Below are positions 1-6,831 of a stretch of DNA of 11,658 nucleotides, piece after piece; the first letter of the stretch is position 1; each line of letters starts with the position of its first letter. A model generated the notes under the pieces. That model had not been told where the DNA came from, did no database searches, and saw only the letters and a program-made list of their open reading frames with translations. The stretch covers positions 1 through 11,658 of the forward strand of contig JAVBQS010000014.1 in the NCBI GenBank assembly GCA_031548835.1, read 5' to 3'. Made by a program: the position numbers and the translations under genes. This DNA is from WQTU01 sp031548835. GTDB taxonomy: Bacteria > Spirochaetota > Spirochaetia > CADAEX01.

Positions 1-414
1 AAACTGGTATATTTTTACCTTAATCAGCTGCTTGCGCCATTCAGGTATATTTTCCTTGCCTTCAAATTCAATCTTTTTTATTATTTTAAAATTGTGAGTC
101 TGATTATTTGAACTGTTTTGCACAATTCCAAAAATTCCGCCGCCCAAGTATACAACCTGTTCTTTTTCCCCTGGATTTTCTTTTTCCTTGATTTTTTTTA
201 TTACACAGTCAAAATGAGCAGGATTGCCTGTCTCAGGCAATGCTATTGCAGAATTTAAATCCTGAATATCAAGGGAACATATTTCACATTTATATATAAT
301 TTTATTTTCTTCGCTTTTTTCCCTTGCTGAATTATTAAAATTACCTCTTCTCCTAAAATTATTTCTGAAATTAGGTCTAAAATCTCTATTTTTATTATTT
401 TTATCAAGCCTCAT
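1..414 (-). CDS. Basic protein with CCHC putative zinc-binding motif (partial, 3' end outside window)
   Basis: This frame is open from an ATG at 414 to the window edge, giving 138 residues with no stop, so the C-terminus is missing. The first ~32 residues are rich in Arg and Asn, with little hydrophobic content, and look disordered and suited to binding nucleic acid. Next come Cys43-x2-Cys46 and His67-x2-Cys70, a plausible single zinc site, in the setting CEIC...NPAHFDC. A segment around residues 89-98 (YLGGGIFGIV) and a later PEWRK motif (124-128) look like conserved structural elements. I recall similar proteins in treponemes, always without known function. The start is supported by a 4-base ATGA overlap with the stop of the 50-codon gene upstream. 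It ends the rplS-to-yraN gene string. A role in RNA or ribosome biology is inferred from the basic tail, zinc motif and context only. Confidence 0.8.
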   Translation of the reverse strand, partial: MRLDKNNKNRDFRPNFRNNFRRRGNFNNSAREKSEENKIIYKCEICSLDIQDLNSAIALPETGNPAHFDCVIKKIKEKENPGEKEQVVYLGGGIFGIVQNSSNNQTHNFKIIKKIEFEGKENIPEWRKQLIKVKIYQF

Positions 415-563
415 GTATTATTTTCCTCATCACTGTTAAGTATTTCTTTTGATAAAATTAGGGCTATCTGCTGAATTGCAATTGATAAATATTTTTCATC
501 ATTGATTTTTTTTCTGAGCTCTTCTAATTTGGCAGGATCTGTTTCTTTGGCAATTCTTACCAT
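411..563 (-). CDS. Small conserved-looking hypothetical protein, 50 aa
   Basis: A 50-codon frame runs from ATG at 563 to TGA at 411. It begins MVRIAKETDP, is charged in the first half (KLEELRKKI) and has a hydrophobic stretch, IAIQQIALILSKEIL, near residues 28-42 that would form an amphipathic helix. No membrane segment or known domain is evident. It starts 11 bases after the yraN stop and its own stop overlaps the next ATG as ATGA, so it fills the gap between two genes exactly, which argues strongly that it is real. The Shine-Dalgarno is weak or distant: GGAG lies about 17 bases upstream, inside the end of yraN, so coupling to yraN translation is likely. I recall similar short proteins beside treponemal yraN genes but cannot name a function. 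Confidence 0.72.
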   Translation of the reverse strand: MVRIAKETDPAKLEELRKKINDEKYLSIAIQQIALILSKEILNSDEENNT

Positions 564-574
564 AATAATCTTTA

Positions 575-931
575 TTAGCTCTCCGTAATTATATTCTTGC
601 TATGGATAACACTGTTTTTTAGCATATTTATAAATATAAAATCAAACCTGATATCAAAACTTGAGAAGTTTTTATTTTCAAAAACATACTGCATAGCGCT
701 ATTTATCATTCTTTTTTTCTTAATCATATTTATACTAAATTCAGCTTCTGATACAGGAATTGTTTGCCAGCACTTAACTTCTGTAAAAACAATAATATCC
801 CCATCTCTTGCAATTATATCTATTTCCCCATCTTTGGTTCTATAATTTCTTTCTATAACCAAATAACCTTTTTCTTCAAGATATTTACAGGCAATATCCT
901 CCCCTTTCTTACCTTTTATATATCTGTTCAA
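575..931 (-). CDS. yraN: YraN/UPF0102 family predicted nuclease-fold protein, 118 aa
   Basis: The protein belongs to the YraN (UPF0102) family, which has a Holliday-junction-resolvase-like PD-(D/E)XK fold; its cellular role is not settled. The N-terminal GKKGEDIACKYLEEKGY (residues 7-23) is the usual family opening. The putative active site is GEIDII (35-40, Asp38) followed by EVK (51-53). Length is normal for the family (about 115-125). The start is TTG at 931, chosen because no ATG precedes the family motif, because TTGA overlaps the HD-GYP stop by four bases, and because GGAAGG lies a short distance upstream. The 3' half after residue 85 (FDIRFDFIFI) keeps the usual RFD pattern. Position after trmD-rplS and related genes is common in many bacteria, which supports the call. 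Confidence 0.93.
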   Translation of the reverse strand: MNRYIKGKKGEDIACKYLEEKGYLVIERNYRTKDGEIDIIARDGDIIVFTEVKCWQTIPVSEAEFSINMIKKKRMINSAMQYVFENKNFSSFDIRFDFIFINMLKNSVIHSKNIITES

Positions 932-2085
932 CCGGAAAGTTTTCCTTCCAGTTCTGAAAGATCAATAACTTTTACAATAAAAAGTTTTGTATTTTTAACC
1001 AGATCTATTTCAATATTTTTATCTTCTACTTTTACACCTGCAGAATCAATTAAGAGTTTTATAACAGGGCGAAGCGGAGCAACAGATTTAACTTTAATAA
1101 CTTTGCCTATGCTGGTATCATTAAGAATTACAAAACTGCCTGGCGGATAGATACCAAGAACCTTAACCAGACTTTTGACTATAGATGCATCATATTTTTT
1201 TGAATTCTCATTTAATATCTGTTTCATTGCAGCATAGCCGATCATTGAAGATCTGTATGCTTTTGCCCGGTTCATTGCTTCAAAAGAATCTGTAACTGCA
1301 ATTATTCTTGAAAGAAGGTTTATCTGCTCTCCTGCAAGCCCATTGGGATAACCATTGCCATCCCATCTTTCATGATGCTGAATTACTATTCTGGCAATAC
1401 CTTCGGGAAATCCGAATATTTTTGTAATAACCTGATAAGAAACAGCAGCATGCATTTTAACAACATTGTGTTCTTCAGGTGTAAGATTTCCTTTTTTTTC
1501 CAATATTCTTTCAGGAATTCTAAGCATTCCCACATCATGAAGCAGCGAAGCAACCACAAGGTTTTTCATTCTTATTGGAGTAAGCTCAAGCTCTCTTCCC
1601 ACAAGAATTGATAAAATAGCGCAATTTATGCCGCTTACAGCATATTTTTCGCCAAGTTTATCGCTTTTGCTTATATAGCCTACAAGTTCATGAATATCTT
1701 TTGCATCATCAGCGCCTTCAACCATTTCTATAAGCTGGTCTGCAAGATTATTGACAACAGCAATATTCGGTTTTTTCCCTTTTTTCAAGGCGCCGATAAC
1801 TCCTGAAAATATTCCTATCATTGATACATAGTTACTGAAAAATTTTGAATCAGCAGGATCTGTAACACTGTCAGCTGAAACACCGCTATTTTCCAGCACA
1901 GTTATAAGCTCGCCTTTAGTATATACTTCTTCAACTCCCCATTTTTTAAGACGGTCAATCTCTTTTGCTTTCAAGTCCAGATTTGCCGAAACAAGCATGC
2001 TGGTGAGTTTTTCATCAATATAAACAGCTTCAGTAAACCTATTGCCGTCCTTTAAATCTGATACTTTTATCTTTTCCATAACCAT
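928..2085 (-). CDS. HD-GYP domain protein (cyclic-di-nucleotide phosphodiesterase family), 385 aa
   Basis: Residues 1-60 form a small N-terminal domain typical of HD-GYP proteins (KVSDLKDGNRF...VYTKGELI). The HD-GYP core spans about 130-310, with HD at 183-184, His212, HHE at 237-239, DGNGYP at 242-247 and Asp266. The family hydrolyses c-di-GMP or related nucleotides in the cytoplasm. A C-terminal beta-rich part (PPGSFVILND..., 314-385) follows, as is common. The first His of the family, normally in a YxHSxNVAIL-type segment, appears to be Ser151 here (YAVSGINCAIL), so metal binding and catalysis may be altered. No receiver or membrane segment is visible, so any sensing input is unclear. ATG at 2085 (MVMEK) is used; ATG at 2079 is equally possible because neither has a good Shine-Dalgarno. 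The gene follows the FlhB-like gene by 6 bases. Confidence 0.9.
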   Translation of the reverse strand: MVMEKIKVSDLKDGNRFTEAVYIDEKLTSMLVSANLDLKAKEIDRLKKWGVEEVYTKGELITVLENSGVSADSVTDPADSKFFSNYVSMIGIFSGVIGALKKGKKPNIAVVNNLADQLIEMVEGADDAKDIHELVGYISKSDKLGEKYAVSGINCAILSILVGRELELTPIRMKNLVVASLLHDVGMLRIPERILEKKGNLTPEEHNVVKMHAAVSYQVITKIFGFPEGIARIVIQHHERWDGNGYPNGLAGEQINLLSRIIAVTDSFEAMNRAKAYRSSMIGYAAMKQILNENSKKYDASIVKSLVKVLGIYPPGSFVILNDTSIGKVIKVKSVAPLRPVIKLLIDSAGVKVEDKNIEIDLVKNTKLFIVKVIDLSELEGKLSG

Positions 2086-2091
2086 CCATTA

Positions 2092-2334
2092 TTAAACTTT
2101 AAAAACAAAGGCAAGTATTTCTGCCGCAATTTCATAATATTCTTCAGTAATAAAATCCCCTGTTTTAAATGTGTATAAAGAATTGGAAAGCGTTTCATTC
2201 TTTATAACAACTATTCCATTTTTTGCTGCTATTTCAACTATTTTTTCCGCGCTATATCCGCTTCCTTTTGCTGTAATAACAGGCGCTATTAAGCCTTCAT
2301 TATACTTTAATGCAACAGCTTTTTTAATCTTCAT
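2092..2334 (-). CDS. Cytosolic FlhB C-terminal-domain-like protein (FhlB/YlqH type), 80 aa
   Basis: This is a free-standing relative of the cytoplasmic C-domain of FlhB, the flagellar type III export component that switches substrate specificity. Family marks are KKAVALKYN (residues 4-12), APVITAKG (17-24), AEKIVEIAAKNGIVVIKNETLSN (29-51), LYTFKTGDFI (53-62) and EIAAEILAFVFKV at the C-terminus. The NPTH autocleavage motif of true FlhB and all membrane helices are absent, and the 80-residue length fits the small homologues. It starts 5 bases after the FliK-like gene. In Bacillus subtilis a similar small protein (ylqH) also sits a few genes after rplS, so the location is old and conserved. The role of these free domains is unclear; modulation of flagellar export, perhaps standing in for part of FlhB, is a reasonable inference. 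Confidence 0.9.
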   Translation of the reverse strand: MKIKKAVALKYNEGLIAPVITAKGSGYSAEKIVEIAAKNGIVVIKNETLSNSLYTFKTGDFITEEYYEIAAEILAFVFKV

Positions 2335-2339
2335 GGCAG

Positions 2340-3311
2340 TTATATTCTCAAATCAACATCATAGGGAGCATTAATTTTTGAGAATCCGCTGAACATATAT
2401 ATATCATAGATATTATCGTCAATTTTGACATCAAGGTTGTGAAGTTTTTTCTTAAATAGATCAAACTTTTTACCCCGGCATACAAGGCAGCCTTCCCTAT
2501 TTGCATAAATTTTTAACATTTTATCTGATTTATTTAAACCAGATAACTCAAAAAACCACTTAAAATTAGCTTTTTCTACATGAATAATAACATTTTTAAG
2601 CAAATTTTCTGTTATTTTCAGCCTAAGATCTCCTTCAATATCATCTATTTTAAAAGGTATTATTATCCAGTTTCTGTCAGGCAAAGGCAGATGGTTAAAA
2701 ATAAATAAAGTGTTGTTTTCTTTGTCTGATTCAGATATTGCTTCTGATAATATCTCTTTTATTTCTTCTTTATTGTTGTTTTTTCTTCCATGTTTCCGGC
2801 TGCTTTGCTCCCTGCCCTGATCTTGAGAAACAGCAGTTAAAAAAGCTGAAATTGCAGACTCATTTTTTAATCCTTTTAAATATGCTTCTCCCGCAAGGAC
2901 AGCATTAAAATTATCAGTTATTTTCTTTTTTGCAATAAGCGATTCTAAAATTGATAGTAAAAGGTTATCAGCTTTTTTACCAGTAGAATCTAAAAATGAG
3001 GTTAAAAATCGTTCTAAAATATTACTTTTTTCAACAAACTGCTCTTTTGTATCTGAAATAAAAAAAACAGGAGTTTTTTTGACATTCTCCTGTTTTTTTA
3101 AAATTGAAAGATATAAAATATTTCCTCTTGAAATAATAGTGCCTTTTAAAATATCTCCGGGAGATATTTTATGTTTGCTAAAAACATTGAATTCCTGTAA
3201 GCCAGCTCTAACCTTAAAGTAATGGCCTTTGATATTTTCAAGGATTTTTATGCTCCCGCTATAGCGGAAAGCTCTGTTTTTAGCTCCTTCAGCAGGATTT
3301 ATTTCAAGCAT
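2340..3311 (-). CDS. Hypothetical protein with possible FliK-like (Flg_hook) C-terminal domain, 323 aa
   Basis: No signal peptide or membrane helix is visible. Residues 15-75 look like a small beta-barrel (GSIKILENIKGHYFKV...GDILKGTIISRGNILYLSILK). Residues 85-165 are mostly helical. Residues 163-200 are charged and of low complexity (KHGRKNNNKEEIKE), a likely flexible linker. The C-terminal 120 residues read IFNHLPLPDRNWIIIPF, then GDLRLKIT, then a beta strand pattern ending SGFSK, which resembles the C-terminal domain of FliK-type hook-length proteins. The FliK match is weak and by eye. It is strengthened by the next gene, an FlhB C-domain homologue, since FliK and FlhB act together. Cys275 and Cys278 (CLVC) are the only close Cys pair. 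ATG at 3311 lies inside the rplS end (8-base overlap). Confidence 0.72.
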   Translation of the reverse strand: MLEINPAEGAKNRAFRYSGSIKILENIKGHYFKVRAGLQEFNVFSKHKISPGDILKGTIISRGNILYLSILKKQENVKKTPVFFISDTKEQFVEKSNILERFLTSFLDSTGKKADNLLLSILESLIAKKKITDNFNAVLAGEAYLKGLKNESAISAFLTAVSQDQGREQSSRKHGRKNNNKEEIKEILSEAISESDKENNTLFIFNHLPLPDRNWIIIPFKIDDIEGDLRLKITENLLKNVIIHVEKANFKWFFELSGLNKSDKMLKIYANREGCLVCRGKKFDLFKKKLHNLDVKIDDNIYDIYMFSGFSKINAPYDVDLRI

Positions 3312-3672
3312 TCACCTGATCAGCTCTTTTTCTTATAAGTTCTCTAATTTTTACAGCTTTGCCGACTCTGTCTCTGAGGTAATAAAGTTTCGCTCTTCTT
3401 ACTCTTCCTGTTCTAACAAGCTCTATTTTCTGAATACGCGGAGAATGAAAAGGAAAAATTCTTTCAACGCCAACTCCATATGATAATTTTCTTACAGTAA
3501 ATGATTTTCTTACTCCTGTATTGTTTTTTGCAATGCAGGCTCCTTCAAATACCTGAACTCTTTCTGTAGAGCCTTCAATAATTTTAAAATATACCTTTAT
3601 TGTATCGCCAATATTAAAATTTTCAGTATTTTCCTTTAATTGTCCTGCTTCAACTGTTTTAATTAAATCCAT
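3304..3672 (-). CDS. rplS: 50S ribosomal protein L19, 122 aa
   Basis: This is large-subunit protein L19, which lies at the 30S-50S interface. Diagnostic segments are the N-terminal NIGDTIKVYFKIIEGSTERVQ (21-41), VFEGACIAKNNTG (41-53), FTVRKLSYGVGVERIFPFHSP (58-78) and the highly conserved RRAKLYYLRDRVGKA (92-106). Length is slightly above the usual 115 because of a short extra C-terminal tail (KRADQVNA). The ATG at 3672 follows a strong GGAGG that lies over the end of trmD, with only one base between the trmD stop and this ATG. Its order after trmD is almost universal in bacteria. There is no leader space, so any ribosomal feedback control would have to act within the long polycistronic message. 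Confidence 0.98.
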   Translation of the reverse strand: MDLIKTVEAGQLKENTENFNIGDTIKVYFKIIEGSTERVQVFEGACIAKNNTGVRKSFTVRKLSYGVGVERIFPFHSPRIQKIELVRTGRVRRAKLYYLRDRVGKAVKIRELIRKRADQVNA

Positions 3673-3673
3673 T

Positions 3674-4411
3674 TTACGCTCCTCCTATTTTATCAAATAA
3701 CCTTTCATTTCCGCACCCGCAGTATGTATCGCTTTGGCAAGTTTTACGGTTTAGAAGGTCAGGCCTATATTTTCTTGTTTTTTCAAGACTTTTTTCAAGT
3801 CTCCATTTTTTTATATTTAGATGATGCCCTGAAAGCAGAACATCAGGCACTTTAATATTATTAAAAATTTCAGGCCGTGTATATTGCGGATATTCAAGCA
3901 CTCCGCCTTCAAAGCTTTCTTCTTCAAGAGAAGAACTGCTTATTACACCATCCAGCAGCCTGTAAACAGAATCAATAATTACAAGTGCGGCAATTTCTCC
4001 TGATGAGAGAATATAATCGCCTATACATATTTCATCATTAACATATCTGTCTATGACTCTCTGGTCAATACCTTCATACCTTCCGCATATAAAAATAAGT
4101 TCTTTCTCTTTTGAAAGCTCTTTTGCATAATCCTGGCTAAAAACCCTGCCAGAAGGCGATGGGTATATAGTTCTTATTGATGATGCAGAAACTGATTCAA
4201 GAGCTCCGAAAAGAGGCTCTGGTTTTAGAATCATTCCTGCGCCGCCCCCATATGGGTAATCATCACAGGTCTTATGCTTATCTTTTGCAAAATCCCTTAT
4301 ATTTACAATATTAAAATCAACAATTTTTTTCTCAACAGCTTTTAACATAATTGAATTGTTAAAATAAACATCAATTATTTCAGGAAAAAGTGTAAGAATA
4401 TTGATCTTCAT
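3674..4411 (-). CDS. trmD: tRNA (guanine-37-N1)-methyltransferase TrmD, 245 aa
   Basis: TrmD uses S-adenosylmethionine to methylate G37 next to the anticodon, preventing +1 frameshifting. The SPOUT trefoil-knot fold is shown by MKINILTLFPE (1-11), YGGGAGMILKPEPLF (54-68), FICGRYEGIDQRV (107-119), IGDYILSSGE (130-139), YPQYTRP (174-180) and LSGHHLNIKKWR (193-204). I start it at ATG 4411, which overlaps the rimM stop as ATGA; a GTG four codons upstream (4423) is open but would add residues before the family start and deepen the overlap. The C-terminus departs from the family: after YRPDLLN comes a tail with three Cys (TCQSDTYCGCG, 224-234) and no obvious counterpart. The gene provides the rplS Shine-Dalgarno in its last codons. 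Confidence 0.97.
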   Translation of the reverse strand: MKINILTLFPEIIDVYFNNSIMLKAVEKKIVDFNIVNIRDFAKDKHKTCDDYPYGGGAGMILKPEPLFGALESVSASSIRTIYPSPSGRVFSQDYAKELSKEKELIFICGRYEGIDQRVIDRYVNDEICIGDYILSSGEIAALVIIDSVYRLLDGVISSSSLEEESFEGGVLEYPQYTRPEIFNNIKVPDVLLSGHHLNIKKWRLEKSLEKTRKYRPDLLNRKTCQSDTYCGCGNERLFDKIGGA

Positions 4412-4947
4412 GGTATAATCCACTCTTCAAGCAGCTCTATGGTTTTGTTCTCAGTATCAATCTTGCCTATAAATTTGTTTATAAAAGGGATAAGAAAAGT
4501 CTTTTTTTCTTTTTCACCTGTTTCAGTGCTTTCAATTTCAAGAAGATCTGTTAATCCATAGTCATATATGACAGATTTGACTTTTCCATATATTACTGAT
4601 CCTTTTTCAGCACTACTTATAAGAGCGCTTCCATAAAGATCAGATATGTAGTATTCCCCTTCTCCAAGAGCGCAAGCTTTTTCCCGCGGCACCCAAATTT
4701 CCCAGTTAATATATTTTCTGGCTTCTTCAGGCGTCTTTATACCTTCAAATTTTATAATAAGATCATTTCCATGCAGGGAAACATTTTCTATTTTCTTTTT
4801 TTCCCGGATCCTGCCGTTTTCCAGAATAACTTCTTGTAAATTGTAAAAATGGCTATTTTCACCGGAAAAACTAATTACTTTAACAAATCCTTTTAAGCCA
4901 AAAGATGTTCTTATTTTCCCGATAGCTAAATTGTTATTTTTAGACAC
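4408..4947 (-). CDS. rimM: 16S rRNA processing protein RimM, 179 aa
   Basis: RimM assists late assembly of the 30S head, binding S19. The N-terminal RimM domain (about 7-90) begins with the family signature LAIGKIRTSFGLKGFVKV (7-24) and includes TPEEARKYINWEIWVPRE (72-89). The C-terminal PRC-barrel (about 96-176) includes EYYISDLYGS, GKVKSVIYDYGLTDLLEI and FLIPFINKFIGKID. Length is normal. The start is GTG at 4947, five bases after the khpA stop; AAAGG directly adjoining the GTG gives little Shine-Dalgarno spacing, so re-initiation from khpA may drive it. No ATG lies between this GTG and the conserved first strand. The order khpA-rimM-trmD is conserved in many bacteria. Confidence 0.96.
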   Translation of the reverse strand: MSKNNNLAIGKIRTSFGLKGFVKVISFSGENSHFYNLQEVILENGRIREKKKIENVSLHGNDLIIKFEGIKTPEEARKYINWEIWVPREKACALGEGEYYISDLYGSALISSAEKGSVIYGKVKSVIYDYGLTDLLEIESTETGEKEKKTFLIPFINKFIGKIDTENKTIELLEEWIIP

Positions 4948-4951
4948 CTTT

Positions 4952-5191
4952 TCAATCTAATATTTCAAGAACAACTCTTTTGCCTGTTTTGGTTGCAGAA
5001 GCGCTTAAAACAGTTCTTATTGCTTTTGCTATTCTGCCATGTTTTCCGATAACTTTTCCAATGTCATCAGGAGAAACTTTAAGCTCCAGTATTGTCGATT
5101 TTTCACCTTCAATTAAATTAACGCTTACTCCATCAGGATTATCTACAAGAGATTTTGCAATATACTCGACAAGATCTTTTTCCAATGTCAT
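4952..5191 (-). CDS. khpA: KH-domain RNA-binding protein KhpA (YlqC family), 79 aa
   Basis: This is a single KH domain of the small YlqC/KhpA family, which pairs with KhpB (Jag/EloR) in other bacteria and binds many RNAs. The GxxG loop is GKHG at residues 49-52, inside SPDDIGKVIGKHGRIAKAIRTVL (40-62), and the final strand is KRVVLEILD. Length is typical (75-80). AGGAGA precedes the ATG at 5191 at a normal distance. It lies 14 bases after rpsP and 4 bases before rimM, the usual location. KhpB is not in this window. Confidence 0.95.
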   Translation of the reverse strand: MTLEKDLVEYIAKSLVDNPDGVSVNLIEGEKSTILELKVSPDDIGKVIGKHGRIAKAIRTVLSASATKTGKRVVLEILD

Positions 5192-5205
5192 TTTTTCTCC
5201 TAGTT

Positions 5206-5457
5206 TTAATTAAGAAAAATATTATTCTTATTTAACAGTTTTTTTACTGTATCGCTAGGCTGTGCGCCTTTATCAAGCCAGTGTCTGATTTTATCAGCAT
5301 CCAGTTTGACCTGGCGTTCTTCAGCTTCAATAGGATGGTAAAGGCCGACTTCTTCAATAGTTTTGCCATCTCTTGGCGATCTTGAATCCATTACCACAAC
5401 TCTATAGTACGGTCTTTTTTTTGTTCCAAACCGTTTCAGTCTGATTTTTACGCTCAC
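5206..5457 (-). CDS. rpsP: 30S ribosomal protein S16, 83 aa
   Basis: S16 is an early-binding small-subunit protein needed for 30S assembly. The N-terminus is diagnostic: SVKIRLKRFGTKKRPYYRVV (2-21), then DSRSPRDGKTIEEVGLYHP (24-42), with KLDADKIRHWLDKGAQPSDTV (51-71) at the end. Length matches the family (about 80-90). The start codon is GTG at 5457, five bases after a near-perfect AGGAGGAG. This is the strongest ribosome-binding site in the block and would suit high expression of a ribosomal protein. It lies 36 bases downstream of ffh. Confidence 0.98.
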   Translation of the reverse strand: MSVKIRLKRFGTKKRPYYRVVVMDSRSPRDGKTIEEVGLYHPIEAEERQVKLDADKIRHWLDKGAQPSDTVKKLLNKNNIFLN

Positions 5458-5493
5458 TCGAACTCCTCCTTGTGCTATTCCTCTAGTATTACA

Positions 5494-6819
5494 CTAATTA
5501 CCAAACTGAGACAATAAATCAGCCTGGTATTTTTTGTTTTTAGATACTTTTTTCATCATTAGCCTTGTTTTTTCAAACTTTTTCAGGAAGCGGTTTACAT
5601 CTGAAACAGATGTTCCGCTGCCGTTTGCAACTCTTTTTCTTCTTGCAGGGCCAATAATTCTATAATTTTTTCTTTCCATTTTTGTCATGGAAAGGATAAT
5701 TGCTTCTTCTCTTTTTAGCTCTTTTTCATCAATTTTGCTTTCATCAATATTGCCTTTAAGGCCGGGAATCATATCTATAAGAGACTGAAAGCTTCCCATT
5801 TTTCTTATGCGGGCAAACTGTTCAAGATAATCTTCAAGCGTGAAAGTTGCGCTTTCTATTTTTTCCTGGAGTTTTTCAGCTTCTGCAGCATCAATTGTTG
5901 CCTGGGCTTTTTCTACAAGAGAGACAACATCTCCCATTCCAAGAATTCTTGAAGCAATTCTTTCAGGATAAAAAGCATCAAGATCTTCTATTTTTTCGCC
6001 AACACCTATGAATTTTACAGGTTTTCCTGTTACTGTTTTTAATGAAAGAGCAGCGCCGCCCCTGGTATCAGAGTCAAATTTGCTTAAAATTACTCCGCTT
6101 ATGCCAATTTTTTCATTAAATTCTTTTGCAATATCTGCGCTATGCTGGCCTGACATTGCATCTGCAACAAGCAGAGATTCATCCGGCTGGGCAATGTTTC
6201 TTATATTTTCAAGCTCTTTCATCATATCGCTGTCGATATGAAGGCGCCCTGATGTATCTACGATTACAGTGTTAAAAAGATTCTTTTTTGCATAGGAAAG
6301 CGCATTTTTTACTACTTTTTCTGGTGTAGTTTGTTCTTTATAAACTTCAATGCCAATCTGATTTCCAAGCACAGAAAGCTGCTGTACAGCAGCAGGCCTT
6401 ACAAGGTCGGCTGCAACAAGAAGAACTTTTCTTCCTTCTTTTTTAAGACGGTTTGCAAGCTTTGCAGCAGTGGTTGTTTTACCAGAACCCTGAAGCCCAA
6501 GCATAAGTATTACAGAAAATGCATCCTTACCTTTAAGTGTAAGGTCCTGTTTCTGGTCGCCAAGAAAGCTGACCATTTTATCATAAACAATTTTTGTAAA
6601 TTGCTGGCCAGGTGCAACAGCCCGGAGTACTTTTTCTCCAACTGCTTCTTCAAGAGTAGAATTTACAAAGCGCCTTACAACTCTAAGGTTTACATCTGCA
6701 TCAAGCAGCGCTGTTTTTATCTCTTCAATAGCTTCTGTAACATTTTTCTCAGAGATTGAGGCTTTGCCTGAAATTGTTCTTATTATATCTGAAAATTTTG
6801 TAGATATTCCATCAAGCAT
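5494..6819 (-). CDS. ffh: Signal recognition particle GTPase Ffh, 441 aa
   Basis: Ffh binds SRP RNA and signal sequences of nascent membrane proteins and, with FtsY, delivers ribosomes to the Sec translocon. The N domain spans ~1-95. The G domain spans ~96-300, with G1 GLQGSGKTT (108-116), DTSGRLHID (188-196), SKFD (246-249) and GVGEKIEDLDAF (272-283). The M domain spans ~308-430, including MGSFQSLIDMIPGLKG (341-356), the RNA-contacting SGTSVSDVNRFLKKF (401-415) and the preceding RIIGPARRKRVANG. The usual TKxDGxARGG stretch reads SKFDSDTRGG, a conservative change at the guanine-binding motif. The tail is short and not Met/Gly-rich. The ATG at 6819 fits the family start exactly, yet no Shine-Dalgarno is present and a strong promoter ends about a dozen bases upstream. 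It heads the downstream operon. Confidence 0.98.
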   Translation of the reverse strand: MLDGISTKFSDIIRTISGKASISEKNVTEAIEEIKTALLDADVNLRVVRRFVNSTLEEAVGEKVLRAVAPGQQFTKIVYDKMVSFLGDQKQDLTLKGKDAFSVILMLGLQGSGKTTTAAKLANRLKKEGRKVLLVAADLVRPAAVQQLSVLGNQIGIEVYKEQTTPEKVVKNALSYAKKNLFNTVIVDTSGRLHIDSDMMKELENIRNIAQPDESLLVADAMSGQHSADIAKEFNEKIGISGVILSKFDSDTRGGAALSLKTVTGKPVKFIGVGEKIEDLDAFYPERIASRILGMGDVVSLVEKAQATIDAAEAEKLQEKIESATFTLEDYLEQFARIRKMGSFQSLIDMIPGLKGNIDESKIDEKELKREEAIILSMTKMERKNYRIIGPARRKRVANGSGTSVSDVNRFLKKFEKTRLMMKKVSKNKKYQADLLSQFGN

Positions 6820-6831
6820 AACTGTAAACGA

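Noticed and set aside
597..1150. Open frames on the plus strand opposite yraN and the HD-GYP gene
   Set aside because: They are antisense shadows of strong minus-strand genes, rich in Phe/Ser/Ile from complementary A-rich codons, with no family resemblance or ribosome-binding site.
3674..4423. TrmD starting at GTG 4423
   Set aside because: TrmD proteins begin at the M-x-I-x-I-L-T-L-F-P-E strand; ATG 4411 gives this directly and makes the ATGA overlap seen at other junctions.
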